From: Bombus terrestris
Taxonomy: Eukaryota; Arthropoda; Insecta; Hymenoptera; Apidae
NCBI RefSeq assembly: GCF_910591885.1
Contig: NC_063275.1
Span: 2,592,501 to 2,656,500 of the forward strand
Direction of reading: 5' to 3'
Length of the DNA: 64,000 bases
Made by a program: the position numbers and the translations under genes. This document shows, piece by piece, positions 1-11,500 of this stretch; within the stretch, counting starts at the first letter, position 1; each line of letters begins with the position of its first letter. Below the pieces are notes generated by a model that ran no database searches, was not told the DNA's origin, and saw only the letters and a program-made list of their open reading frames with translations.

Positions 1-882
1 TGCAAAGTTTAAAGGGCTATTCTAATGCGTGCCACTATACTCGTATCGCTATTATCGCTAGTTATATACTAAACGCTAATCTATTGTTACTCTACTCTAC
101 TTACTCAGCAACGTGACAAACTTCTCCGTCTAGAACGCGTACGGTATACTCTCTCGTTCGGCGAGCAAACGCGAATGAAAGAAAGGAAGGAAGGAAGGAA
201 GACAGAAAGAAAAGGGAAGAAACTACGCGGCGGAAAGGAAGAATGCGAAAAAGAAACGATTCTCGATGGATACATAATACACGGGCACACGTGACATTCA
301 CACGAGAACACGAAACACACAGCAGAGACACGCGTACACGCCGACATACGTCAAGGTCATTGTTTTACGAACTTTCTGTGATAATTATTAACAATCACTA
401 AATACGAGGAAAATCGTTAGTTACGAGGTGGCAGGGAACGAACGGACATGCTTGTAAATTGTAAATAAACGCGACGGCGGGTTTGCGATGATCGCGACTG
501 CGGTGAGTAGAGAAACACAGAAAAGGGGGCAGACAGTTACGATCGGATCGGAAGAAATGTTGTTGTTACGCGATAACACGTTATCCGTGTTCCGTGGTTG
601 ATCGAGGATCCACGGCTGGTTCGTCGACGATACGGACGGTCGTACGACGGATGGACGACGGAAGCAACCGAGACGAACATCGTGACCTCGATATATATAG
701 CTAGGTTGCTCGGTTACCACGAAAATCTAAGCGCATTGTTATTTTGTATGGTCCCAGGCGTTTTTTCTAAATAACCACGACATCGTAACACACGATAATG
801 ATGGTGATTAATAAAAATAATTTGAAGCACACGTGAACCCACCACCTTTTCTTGTCTTTTCAGCAATGCCGCGCGGGTTCGG
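1..882. other. Intergenic / 3' flank of the Myb/SANT gene
   Basis: No convincing coding exon is seen. The stretch holds a short GAAGG/AAGG simple repeat near 178-205 and AT-rich sequence. Its right part probably includes the 3' untranslated region of the minus-strand gene that ends at 883. Short ORFs here have no recognisable domain and no splice context. Confidence 0.5.
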
Positions 883-1848
883 CTACTCGAACGTCTGCCG
901 ATTTCCAGCTGCTGTGCGCGCCAGACGCAACCGATGCAACTCCTCCGTGCGTCGCATATCCTCGCTCAATGCTTTTATCCTAAGCTGCACCTCTTGAATG
1001 GCCATTTCCGCGATTTTGATCTTCAACCGTTTCTCCTCCGCCTGCAACCAACCGAACCGACAAACGTCTTGTCCCGCTAACGCTGTTCCTGCGACCAATT
1101 TCCTCGGTTAAAATTTCCATCAACGTACTTCGAGCTGTTGCAGAAGCAACCGGTGCTTCAATCGACTGCGATAATCCGTGAGGAACACGTAGCCCTTTCC
1201 GAAGCTCTGGTCCCTTCGAGCTGTCGAGTTTCTCGCGCGGACACCACCGACCTCGTTCTCGTCGCTCTCCGTCGCGATCACGTCGCCATCTTCCTTCGAC
1301 GATTTTTCCATTTTCTTATCGCGCGATGAATCGTCGTTCGCGTTGCATTCCAACGAACCGTATACCTCGCTGTCTGCAAAAATATCTCGTTTTCATGGGA
1401 CGATCTACGCACCGATTCCCCTTCTCTCTGTCTTACTTGCACTCGTTTCCTTCGAACGCGTTCGATCGTTCTTACTTTCCGCTAAATTGTGGTGGTAGCC
1501 GAATGGCATGGCGCGTGCACCGTCGTTCGCGGCGCGCGTTTTCCTCGAATTTAACCAGTCGCCTTGCTGCGCCTGCTGTTCGTCCCACACAGCGTCCGCT
1601 GAAATGCGAAAAACGTTGGACGTGTTGACGGTTGTTTCCAAGTAACAAACAACGATCCTTTTGCCTTTTACCTGTCCGCCTGGAAGACACAGATGCCTGC
1701 ACCGTGCCGTCGATCGCGTTTGTGGGAAAGTACGAGTTGTCGTTCTCGGGATAAATCACCGACACGGTGACGCTGTTGTTGGAAATACGCGCGTTCGACA
1801 CCACGATCCGATTCATAGTTTTGCATTCCGTCGCGTTACTCGATAGCA

Positions 1849-1879
<31 letters not shown>

Positions 1880-2933
1880 TGAGGACAACGACGACGATGT
1901 CGATACTACCAGACGATCCTCGTTCCCAAGGATCTCCTTTCTCTCCTCCAAATTGATGTCCTCCTTAAGGCTGACATTCTCCAACGCGTTCGTGCCTTCC
2001 GCCTTGGAATCGTCGGACGCTTGGTCGTCGTTCCGCTCCACTTTGACTCGCGACAGATCTTAAAATGGCCAACCGTTTATTTCTCCATCGTTTCCTCGAC
2101 AAACTTCAATCGCCGTTTTAAACAACTCGAACGAGGGACCATGCAAGTGCGAGGACTTTGCACGGGCCATATTAGATATTAGACGAACGATAAACGGGCA
2201 GATGGACAGCTACCGAGGCAAGAGGTAAAAGTATGGGAAGAATACCAATAAAATCATCCAGGTTGTTGGAATGGTGAGCGGTGGCTGCGTTGTCTTCGTA
2301 TTTCTCACGAAACCGGCCACCTGATTTCGTCGGCGACCTCTGCAAATGATCGGCCAACGATCGAACAACGTCAGGAATTTGCGAAAACTTAGCCGGCGAC
2401 CGATTCTCTACGAAAACTTGGTATCTGTTCCACTCGAGGCACTCGGTCGTCTCCGATTCTACGCACTTCTTACTTTCCTACAATGTGTCCATTATATGTG
2501 AGAGCTGTTTCAGCAGGAGAAGAAGGTACGCGAAGCTACGGAAAGAAGGCGACAGCGTAAGTGCGAGGATTGGCGCTGACCTTCGATCTCGTTGAAACGT
2601 CGAACGATGGGGTTTCCGTAACTGGCACGTTTTAACACGAATTCGATGGATAAAGGGAAAACCTGAAGAGAATACCTTGCCAAACGCCATAGCCTTCTTG
2701 CAGTGATACTTGTAGTTTTGCCAATATTTCTTCAATTGAGCGGACGTTTTGCGAGTAAAGCCGGCCTTCTTAAACTCGTCCTCGATGGTCGTCCAAATCT
2801 TTTTACGGGCCAAGGTAGAAGCGCTCTTGTCCAACAGAGGCGCGTACTGCTTCATTATAGCCAATAGATGAACTCGTTCTTCCTTGTCGAATTGATTCTT
2901 CTTTCTGTCGGCTTCCGACAAATTGCGCGGCAT
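883..2933 (-). CDS. Myb/SANT-like DNA-binding domain protein, five exons, 426 aa
   Basis: Likely a sequence-specific nuclear DNA-binding protein. Coding exons read on the minus strand are 2933-2676, 2477-2246, 2058-1672, 1373-1129 and 1041-883. They sum to 1281 bases (427 codons), and every junction is GT-AG with matching phase (0, 1, 1, 0). The start is the ATG of MPRNLSEADRKK. Residues about 12-86 form a Myb/SANT-like (trihelix-type) domain with the spaced tryptophans of KKIWTTIEDEFKKAGF and LKKYWQNYKYHCKK. The middle is acidic and low complexity; a serine run is encoded by the (CGA)n tract at about 1846-1877. The last exon (AEEKRLKIKIAEMAIQEVQL and onward) is a charged coiled coil, the usual C-terminal oligomerisation segment of such proteins. 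The layout resembles MSANTD3/MSANTD4-type proteins or domesticated Harbinger Myb partners; which of these is not decidable here. The domain is clear; exons 2 and 3 are the least certain boundaries. Confidence 0.8.
1846..1877. repeat. (CGA)n microsatellite coding for poly-Ser
   Basis: An uninterrupted CGA/GAC trinucleotide tract inside exon 3 of the minus-strand Myb/SANT gene. Read on the minus strand it gives TCG codons and a serine run. Length variation here would stay in frame. Confidence 0.85.
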
Positions 2934-5900
2934 TCTCGGCTAGCAACTGTATGGGAAACCGATACGGTGCGGCGTCGATCGATCGCGATGTATCGTTTGC
3001 CGGGGCGCGGGGGGCTCGCCGATTGGATCGCTGTTGCTCGAGAACGAACGCTTAAAGACGTAAGAACGTAGGATCGCAAGAACGCGTACGATCGTAAGAA
3101 AGCGTTTAGAGAAACGCAGACTATCTTGGCAGAAGTGCGATCGCTTTTGTTTCGACAAAACAGATCGCCGCGATTCGTCGTTCTTTTCGCGGTGCGTACA
3201 ATCCTTAGTAGTTTTGCACGTTGTTTTCTCCGCTTGCTCGCCACGAGAAACATCGCACTCTCGGCTCCTACTCTGCGCTGTCCTCTTCTCCGTTCCACCT
3301 TCTTTCGCTCTTATTTCGCCGCAATTCCTTTTAATTCATTTCAAATTACACGCAACCGCGCCCTTTTAATGTAACATCGATCGTAGCGAAAATCACGCGA
3401 AACTCTTCCGTCGATGGAACGGACGTACTCACGCGACCTTAGGCTTCGAATAAATTTTTCACAGCGGACCGACGGCGATTGGACGCGTTACGTTTTCCAC
3501 GCGACGCGATGACCTTCGTTGGGATTGCAGACTCCGCGGCCTTCTATTGTCTCGACTTACTTGTATTATTTTATTACTGTTATTATGATACAGCTTCTAA
3601 TTAATTTTTATCGCGTTAGAAATATCGTGAAAAAAAGGCCCGAAGGGAAAAGAAATAAAATATCGCGCGTGGCACTGGTTGCGCTTCTTCTGCTACGTGT
3701 ACAAACCGCGGACGTGTCTACAGGTACATACAGATACATACGTGTACAGATTCTTATTCGGTATATACATTCGTAATGCACGTGTAAACCATTTAACTTT
3801 CTATCGTTTAAATTTTGTCGCGCTTGTTTCGCGATTAGCCGTCGGCTATACTTGCGCAATATTTACGAGCGGCAACCCGCGCCAGCCGAGTTTGCGCAAT
3901 TTACGCGAACCATCCATGCCGAGATGGAGAACAAGATTCGCTTTGTTTACTCGAAACTAAGCAAATATTTCAGCTCGCGGATTAAGACTTCGTCGATGGG
4001 AAATTAAGCGCCTTGTCGGATCGCTCGCCGACCCGAGAAGGAAACAAATTGCAAGCGCACGTTCGCTATCGCCACTAATTGTAAGAATTTCCAAGTCAAC
4101 GAACCAAACGACTTCTCCTGGAGACGGCCCGTATTCGCGCACGGGAGCATTTCACTTTTACGCGTGGAGAGAAACGCTGGCGACGAGTGGTCAGTGATAG
4201 TAGGTAGCAGGCCTTTCTTTCAAATATTTACTTATGGCAGGAAACGAGATCTGGTATCCGTATCCGCGAACGCAGTCGATAACTATGGCCTTTGAATCTG
4301 AAGAAAATTCTCTCTTCTATGGTTTCGGCGTGGCACGAAATCTCGATCGTGAAACCACACGCGACTGTCGAGTAAAATCCCTAAACTCGATAGAAGCGAG
4401 GACCGATTCGCTCTCGAGATTGCCAGCTGCCAGCCGCAAGATTATGCAAACTCCAGTCAAGTACTGCGAAGAGAAAATACGTAATTAATCAACGAATGTG
4501 CTGGTTACAGTTGGAACAACGCAAACGCATTTTACAACCTTTGCTGCTGCACGAACAGCGCCGCCGCTTTCTCACGATGCTTTTCATAACGAAACGTAAA
4601 CACGCCTGCATACTGGCTGTTCCGCTTGAACAACGTTATGTTGCGAATATATGTTACGAGCGAGGCTGTTCTTCGCCGAACACCTTCGAAACGAACAAAG
4701 CGAAGCTCGTTTCGCGAGGCCAGTCGAATCGCCGTCTACGTAGCCAGAGGTCTTCGTTATTTTGACTAACCGAGTCGTATAAATCATGCGAGCAACATTC
4801 ACATAGGAAATACGTTCAAAGATATTTTCATTTATATTTGTCAAGGTAAAGACGCGATTAAACAAACACACCAACGAAGATATTAATATTAATACAAACG
4901 AACAAATTTTCTGATGATCTATGTACATTTCCTTCGAACTTCTCTTTAATTACAATTTAGCAAACTAACCTTATTTGTCTCTTTCTACGCTACATTTTGC
5001 TCGTATCTTCTTTTAAAGTAATAATAAAACATTCGTCAATTTTTATTTTATTTATTTACGTTATATAATATACGTTTTGATGGACGGCAAACGCGATAAA
5101 CGAAGTAGCGCCGTTTGTTAGTACGTGGAGCTGAAATAAAAAGTCACAGAAGGTGTTGAAGCATGAAACGCATAGATGTGATTTCCGCTTTGACCGATAT
5201 ATCCGCAACTCGTGAACGAGAGATAACTTGGAGTCTCGTATGGGACATGGCTATGCTATCTCGTCGATCTACATACTCTTTTTCTGTCTTTTCTTTCGCT
5301 CCCCCCATATTCACCTCGTATTCGATACGATTCAATTATATCGATAGTCAATGTAGGAGATTCCACCTATACCGTTAGTCTCGTTCGATGCCACGAATAT
5401 CACGAGAGAGAAAGAAAAACAATACTGGTGTTTCAGGATTCATACAAAACGATCGAGTTTTCGCGCTCGAATTTCAAGACGCGCGAAATACACAAAGAAA
5501 CGTAGAAAGCTGCTTGTTCGCCGGACACCGAATACATAAAACAGTCGTTAAACGAAAAGTACTGAAAAATTATGACAAGTGAGATTTCCGGAAGAGAGAG
5601 AAGGTTATTGGAATCTGTAGATACGGTTACGGTAAAAGTTATCTGTAAGCGAATCTAATTACGCGTGATTTTCGCTGCGTGTTACTAACTTTGCACCAGA
5701 TCGCTACAACTCCACTTTTAACCGAGTAATTTCGCCGCTGAATACCTGTCATCTGTGTTTTACTCGCTACCGCTTTGCGCAATCTCGTTGAACTTTTCGA
5801 TTTCTGTTTACAACACTGCGCTATTCGCAACAAATTTCCCAAAAGACCGAGAGTATTCATACATACAAATGCGATATATATGTGTGCGCGCGTGTATGTG

Positions 5901-8113
5901 TGCACATACATTTTCAAATGAGCGAATCGAAAGAAGAGAACGTCGAATCAATCGGTTGCAGCTTAATGGAAATACTTGGTTTATGATATCTTCTGCGAAG
6001 ATGGCACCGGTGTTCCCAAGATCGAAGAAACCGACGGTAAGTCCACGAACGTCAATAAGGTAGGATACCACCTTTACCAACTATTGTGTAAACAGCCGCA
6101 CTGCCTTCTATCACAGCTTGCTACGTTCAAATCGTTCCAACTGCTAATTATATACTTTTGTGTTCTTCTTGCCTGTTAAATTTTCATTCCTTTCTTATCA
6201 ATCGTTCCTAGCACTTTTTGCCTCGTAATGTGCGCCCAAAGCGCGTTACACTTTACTATTCAAGGTGCTGTTGCGTTGCAAAACTTTCTCCTTCGTTATC
6301 CTTTTGTATTTGCATAAAAAATAGTTCGTTCTGAAACTTGGTCACTCTTTTATGATGCATACCATCCGTTGCTTTAGTCAACAACGAATTTGCATTCTTC
6401 GTTGCGTAACGGACAAACTAAAGAAGTATCAAACGGGTCAGTCTGGGTTCGAACATTAAGAGAACCTTTCGCTCGTCCATTCATTCTTACGTTTGCCTCG
6501 ATGATACAAACGTTCCAAGGCGGGGAATATATGTAATCGTAGTTCGTCGGTGCGTCTAAACCAAATAGCTATATAACTAAGAAACGTCGAACTATATATC
6601 TTCCATTTAATCCCAAAATTAATTCGGATCGTAATTAATTATATTGGTAACAGCAACAACAAGAACAATAATAATAATAATTAGAATAATAATAATAGTA
6701 AAAAGGAGAAGAAAAAGGGAAATTAACTATGGCGTAAGTCGTAAAAATAACGACAGACCGTAACCGTAGATATAAAGCTGAAATTTAAGTTGAAAAGCAG
6801 TAAATCGCATCGCTCTTATCCGTTGTTTTCATGCACCGCACGACGTAACAGATTTAATAGCCTGAAATTTTCTCATCGATTCGGCTAATACGACTAACAC
6901 GGCTAATACGGCTAATCCAGCTAATACGGCTCACAGCTGCCATCAAATTATCGTTGCGCTTAAAATATTTACCGCGCAATCCCCTCGATCTAAATGTCTG
7001 TCACTGATCATGCAATTGAACATACCGCGAAATATATCGAAAAATCGTTGCAGTTTCTCATACGCGACTCGTACAAAAGGACGATTTTCAATATCCTGAC
7101 TACTTTTTTTTCCATCAAACAATTATATCGATACAGATTAATTAATCATCGCTGATATTCGGAAACTTGACTTTCTTCCGCTTCCTTCTCTTTGCTTCGT
7201 CTTTAAACGTGTCTTTAAACAAAGATACTCACGTTGGAAGGAGTACGACATCGATAGACTTTTTGAAAGCTCGCCCCTATCCATCCCGTTTTCGGTGCTA
7301 TAATCGTTATCGATAGGTTTGACGCGCTTCGATTATCGCTTCGCCTTACGGTTGTGATGTAACTCATCTAATAAATCATGAAAGATTTGAGACGATAAAA
7401 TTCTTACGAGCGCCGGTAGAAAGCTGGTAATAAAAATAACGCGATTACAGCGATCTTTTAAACACGAAAAACTCGGCAAATACAGTATCTCTTTTTGTTA
7501 AACTTTCGCCATTACACAGCGTATTTTCGTATTTTTCGAAACTGAACGTTGGTACTTTTGACAAGTTTTCTTCATTTTCCATAATTTTGCCCGCGGTTAG
7601 CCTCGATCGTATTTAACAAAAATATTTCCTTTCGTTGGTAATATCGACGGATGCGGTATGCGTGTATCGGCTACGACAAAGTTACCGTCTGTTCACGCGG
7701 GCCATTGTTTATGGATTTGCCCGACATCGACAAGAGTCGGCGAGATAAATACGCGTAAGTGCGTATACGCGTGCCGCGAACCCAGAAAACGTGACTCTCG
7801 CGAATTGCCGGCGAACGTTTGCCAGGCAACCGTAATTCCTTCGATTCGATTTAACCGGAGTACCAGTGGAAACGAGGCGACCAACATTTTTGCCGCTCTA
7901 TGTGAGGTTAGCGTCGCGAGAAGTGGCCAATGTAATTGTTCGTTGCGTAATAAAAGGGAAACACGTGAGACAGAGCATGACGATAATCGATCATTCGACA
8001 ACCGATTTTACGATTTTAGAAGGAGAAACTTGAATCGTCGCACGCACTCTAACAAAGACAGCGTAATCGGCGAGCGTTCCAGAGATAAAAGAAAAACTGT
8101 TTTGACGAATGTA
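2934..8113. other. Gene-free stretch upstream of the Myb/SANT gene
   Basis: About 5.2 kb with only short chance ORFs on both strands. The part next to 2934 should hold the promoter and 5' UTR of the Myb/SANT gene, but no TATA box stands out. The stretch contains an AAT-rich run near 6666-6705 and a 9-bp tandem repeat at 6883-6936. No RNA gene or mobile element is recognised. Confidence 0.5.
6883..6936. repeat. 9-bp tandem repeat, six units
   Basis: Six consecutive 9-mers of consensus GGCTAATAC (GGCTAATAC, GACTAACAC, GGCTAATAC, GGCTAATCC, AGCTAATAC, GGCTCACAG). It is not inside a recognised gene. The period is a multiple of three but there is no supporting ORF. Confidence 0.8.
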
Positions 8114-8194
8114 TTGGCTTGGCAACTAAGTGATTGCGGGTTTTGCCAATACTATCCAATGACAAAATCCGCAATCACATAGTTGCCAACCCAA
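8114..8194. mobile_element. Palindromic mariner-type miniature element, copy A (81 bp)
   Basis: Two inverted arms of about 36 bp (TTGGCTTGGCAACTAAGTGA on the left; on the right the complement of TTGGGTTGGCAACTATGTGA) flank a loop of about 10 bp. TA dinucleotides lie immediately outside at 8112-8113 and 8195-8196, the target duplication of Tc1/mariner transposons. The arm resembles terminal repeats of insect mariner elements. No transposase is present, so the copy is non-autonomous. It lies about 220 bp upstream of the TATA box proposed for the ZP gene. Confidence 0.85.
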
Positions 8195-8416
8195 TAGAAC
8201 TGCGGACGATGAAACTTGGAAAGACCGGATGAACAAGCTTCGCACCTCGTTCAACTATTAAAACGAATCCTGAAAATTGGAGGAATTTTCGCATAACGCA
8301 ATTTCGTTGATGTATTTTTCTGATTCGTCGCTGCTCCTGTTGACGATACAATTACGCTAGGCTACGGCGATGGCACGCTCTTTCTACAAACCGGCTAGGA
8401 AAGGGGGTACAATACC
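8195..8416. other. Upstream flank of the proposed ZP-gene promoter
   Basis: Non-coding. It separates miniature element A from the TATA box at 8417. No further motif is assigned. Confidence 0.4.
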
Positions 8417-8460
8417 TATATAAAGCTTGAATGAAGATGCTCCCAGCTATTCACTCTCAC
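8417..8460 (+). promoter_or_regulatory. TATA box and initiator of the ZP-protein gene
   Basis: TATATAAA at 8417-8424 is followed about 30 bp downstream by an arthropod-like initiator, TATTCACTC (start expected near 8451-8453). A short leader then ends at a strong donor (GCGAG|GTGAGT, exon end 8558). Seen: the motifs and their spacing. Inferred: that this promoter serves the plus-strand gene starting at 14850, the next gene on that strand. No other coding region fits. Confidence 0.6.
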
Positions 8461-8558
8461 CTTTCTCACAAGCGTGTGCACGACGCAAATCTTCCGCACG
8501 AATCACGAGGGAAGATCGGCTTCGTGTTCGTCTCCCGTCAAAAGGATTTCGCTGCGAG
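8451..8558 (+). other. Putative untranslated exon 1 of the ZP-protein gene
   Basis: A segment of about 108 bases from the proposed initiator to the donor GCGAG|GTGAGT. It has no ATG-led ORF of note. It would join to an acceptor just before the start codon at 14850, where TTACAG|GTTACAG|ATAAAGAGG-ATG offers two AGs. This requires a 6.3 kb first intron. Confidence 0.5.
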
Positions 8559-11500
8559 GTGAGTGTCTGAACTTTGCTCGCATTTCGTTTCCGTCCATTT
8601 CTTTATAATTTCCTATTTTTATCTTTCTTTATTTTTCTTTTCTTTTTTTTCTTTTCTCACGGAAAATTTCAACCCGATCATCCGCGGTTAGCGCCACCAC
8701 GAGTAAACTCTGGGGAGAAAGCATCGTGGTGACAAACGCACGGAGCATCGTCCGCGATATTCGCAAACTCCTCTCGATAGCAATCGTTCGAATCGATCGA
8801 TGTTTCCGATAGAACGAAAACCAGCGAATGTAGCGACGTTTACGAGCACGCGTCGCATTTTCACACGGTAGAAAACGCATGGAACTTGGAAGGAGAGATA
8901 CAAATTCATTGCACCGCGAAGAAGAAAGCCACGTTTCGTGTGCGGAATGACCGATGTTGCCCGTGACTGTAGTCTACACCGAGCGAGACTATTTACGTTT
9001 AAACTTGCACGCAACTTTAAACAAAACGCGAATATATCGATTCGTATTTCTTCCTTTTAACGGCTATGTCGTTCGTACAAATTCGACGTCGATGTAATGA
9101 AAAACGGTGGGAAAGTTACAAGTCGTAGCACGAGGAACTCGCAGAGGCTGAGATCGAATTCGGTTCGATACTGCGTGACCTCCACGTTCGCCACGCGTGG
9201 AGCGGTTGCTTTATTTTACAAAAGGAAATTCGTGACGCGTGCACACGATATAAACATACCTTTGAGAATGTGCAAAATTTAGGTTCCGCCAAGACCGATA
9301 TTCACCGAACGAAAGAAAGCGGTGCCGATAACGATAAACAAACGCGAGGATCTGGCAGACGAGCGAACGCGAGAACGAAAGTGAGAGTAAGAGCGAGAGC
9401 GAAAGCGAAAGCGTGAGCGAGAGACAAAACGAAGACGGTTGATTTTGGTAGCCGCATCCCGAAGAAAGCGCACTGTCTGCATACTTGCGCTATACATCCA
9501 CGATGTATCCGCGACTCCACGATAATCGTTAGATCAGTGGTACTCAGGCTTTTTCTCTTTCGCCGACCCTTGGCATCTCTCGTTCGAATCTAGGTCGAAG
9601 GTAGCAAAACACACATGAAAAATTCCTTCACGCGTTCTTTGATCAATAAAATGATGTAACTTCATTGGCTGTAGAAAGAACTCGAGACGTAGATGCTGCA
9701 ATCTCCGTTTAACGTTTCTCGTCGCCGAGAGCGAGTCCCAAGTCCTAAGTGTCCGCACCTATAGAGAAAGTCATATATCATCGGGAAGAAGCGGAAAGGG
9801 AAAGTTTTCCGAAAACGATACGAAGGAGCATGAGATCTTTCGAAATATTTGGGTAATCGAGTGGTGATTTTGTCGGATCGCAGTCGCATGGATGATCGTC
9901 GCCTTCTAACGTGGCCGATGCTTTTGACGAGTCGAATCCTCTCGGCTTTCTCCGTGGCGAAGGTCGCGAGAAGGCCGATTTCTCGGTACTTTTTCCACGT
10001 AAAAATCAATGTTCCTCGATATGAGCGATACTCGCGGAGAACAATTAAATTCTTCGCGTATAATCGGAACGTGTTTTCTGTTTTACTAGATTCCATTATA
10101 TCATCTTTCGTTGGTTTCACGGTACGTCATCTTTTGCCGGTAAGAACCAACGGAAGGTAATTACCCTAATTAGCCGGCAATACCTCGTTTCAACGATTCA
10201 ACGATTTGACCGTTGTAACACGGCGAACGTGAGACGGTAAAGTTCCCTCTGAAAATCACAGACAATCTTCGAATTGTGAAACACGATTCGAACGTTGTCG
10301 CAACTCGGCGAGAAAATTGTTATCGATCGAGAAACCACGGAGCCTATGCTTCCGTAGATCACCAAAACAGTTTCCCTAGTTCCGCTTGACGCCTAACCTA
10401 TGTTACGTTTTAAACATTTGTCATTTCTAAAGAGACTCACTCGGTAAGACATCTCGAAAATCTTCTTTACGACATTCGATTAACGCTCCAACTTGCCACA
10501 GCGTTTCCGAATTCTATCGAATTACACGATGGCCACACCGGAGTTAGAGACGAATACGCCTTCGCGTACCGATTTTAGAAAAAGGTTCGAACCGGCTGTT
10601 CGACGCGACCTCGTCGTCGATCCGCCTCCGGCTGACATTGCGAAGTAGAAACCACGAGGAACAATTTGTGCGCGCGCGTGCACACAAAGACCCGCGCGCA
10701 TCGGGTTTCACGACTCGTAAGGCAATCGATGTCCTCGTAACCCAGACCTATCGGACGTAACTGCCAGTTTTCACTAGCAGATCTCTCGCAACTCGAACCA
10801 CCTCCAAACGCTCTTCAGCTCTCCGCTCTTGTCCCTTCTCGTTAGCATGATTAACGTCCGATAGCGCTACAATAATTTTTTTTCTATAGCTTGTCTAGAT
10901 AATCTTCGAAACGTCGTAGCTCGCTTTCACCGCTTGTTTTCGAGGCGCCGATGATTTCCACTTAGGCGTGCAAACTAAGGTGTTCGGGTATTTTGAAAAG
11001 AAGGCTGCTCGGCTTAACGCAACAGGAAGTTGGAGGATTCGCTTTCGAGGATAATTCGGCAGTCTCCGTGCAAAGACTCCTGTGCGTCGATCAGCTGTAT
11101 CTTTAACGCGTAAGAAACGGTCGTTGGGTCGATCTCGGTCGGCGCAGCCTGTGTCTAGCGCGAGACTTGTTACGAAATGCGGATAATGAACGAGCAACGT
11201 TCCGTCATCTTATTAAGCTGGCGCATCCAGTCGAAAAGTGGAGGCGCAGAAGCGAAACCACAGCATCTCAAGTGCACGTTACACTTGCTCAATCGCGCTG
11301 CCGCAAATGACCACTTTAGCCCCTACCAACTTTGCAAACTCTACAAACCGCTGTTTACAAACCTGACAAATTTCCCTATGATAATCGCGCTGCTGCGTTA
11401 CCAACGTGAACCGCTGCTCGCAATTACCGCACGCTGCACACCCTGCAGGCTTCTCCGAGTTTCTCGAGCGAGACGAGTTTAGGATTGGACGAATCAGCTT

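Noticed and set aside
7658..8182. 174-codon plus-strand ORF
   Set aside because: Its end runs into miniature element A, it has no domain, and composition is random-like.
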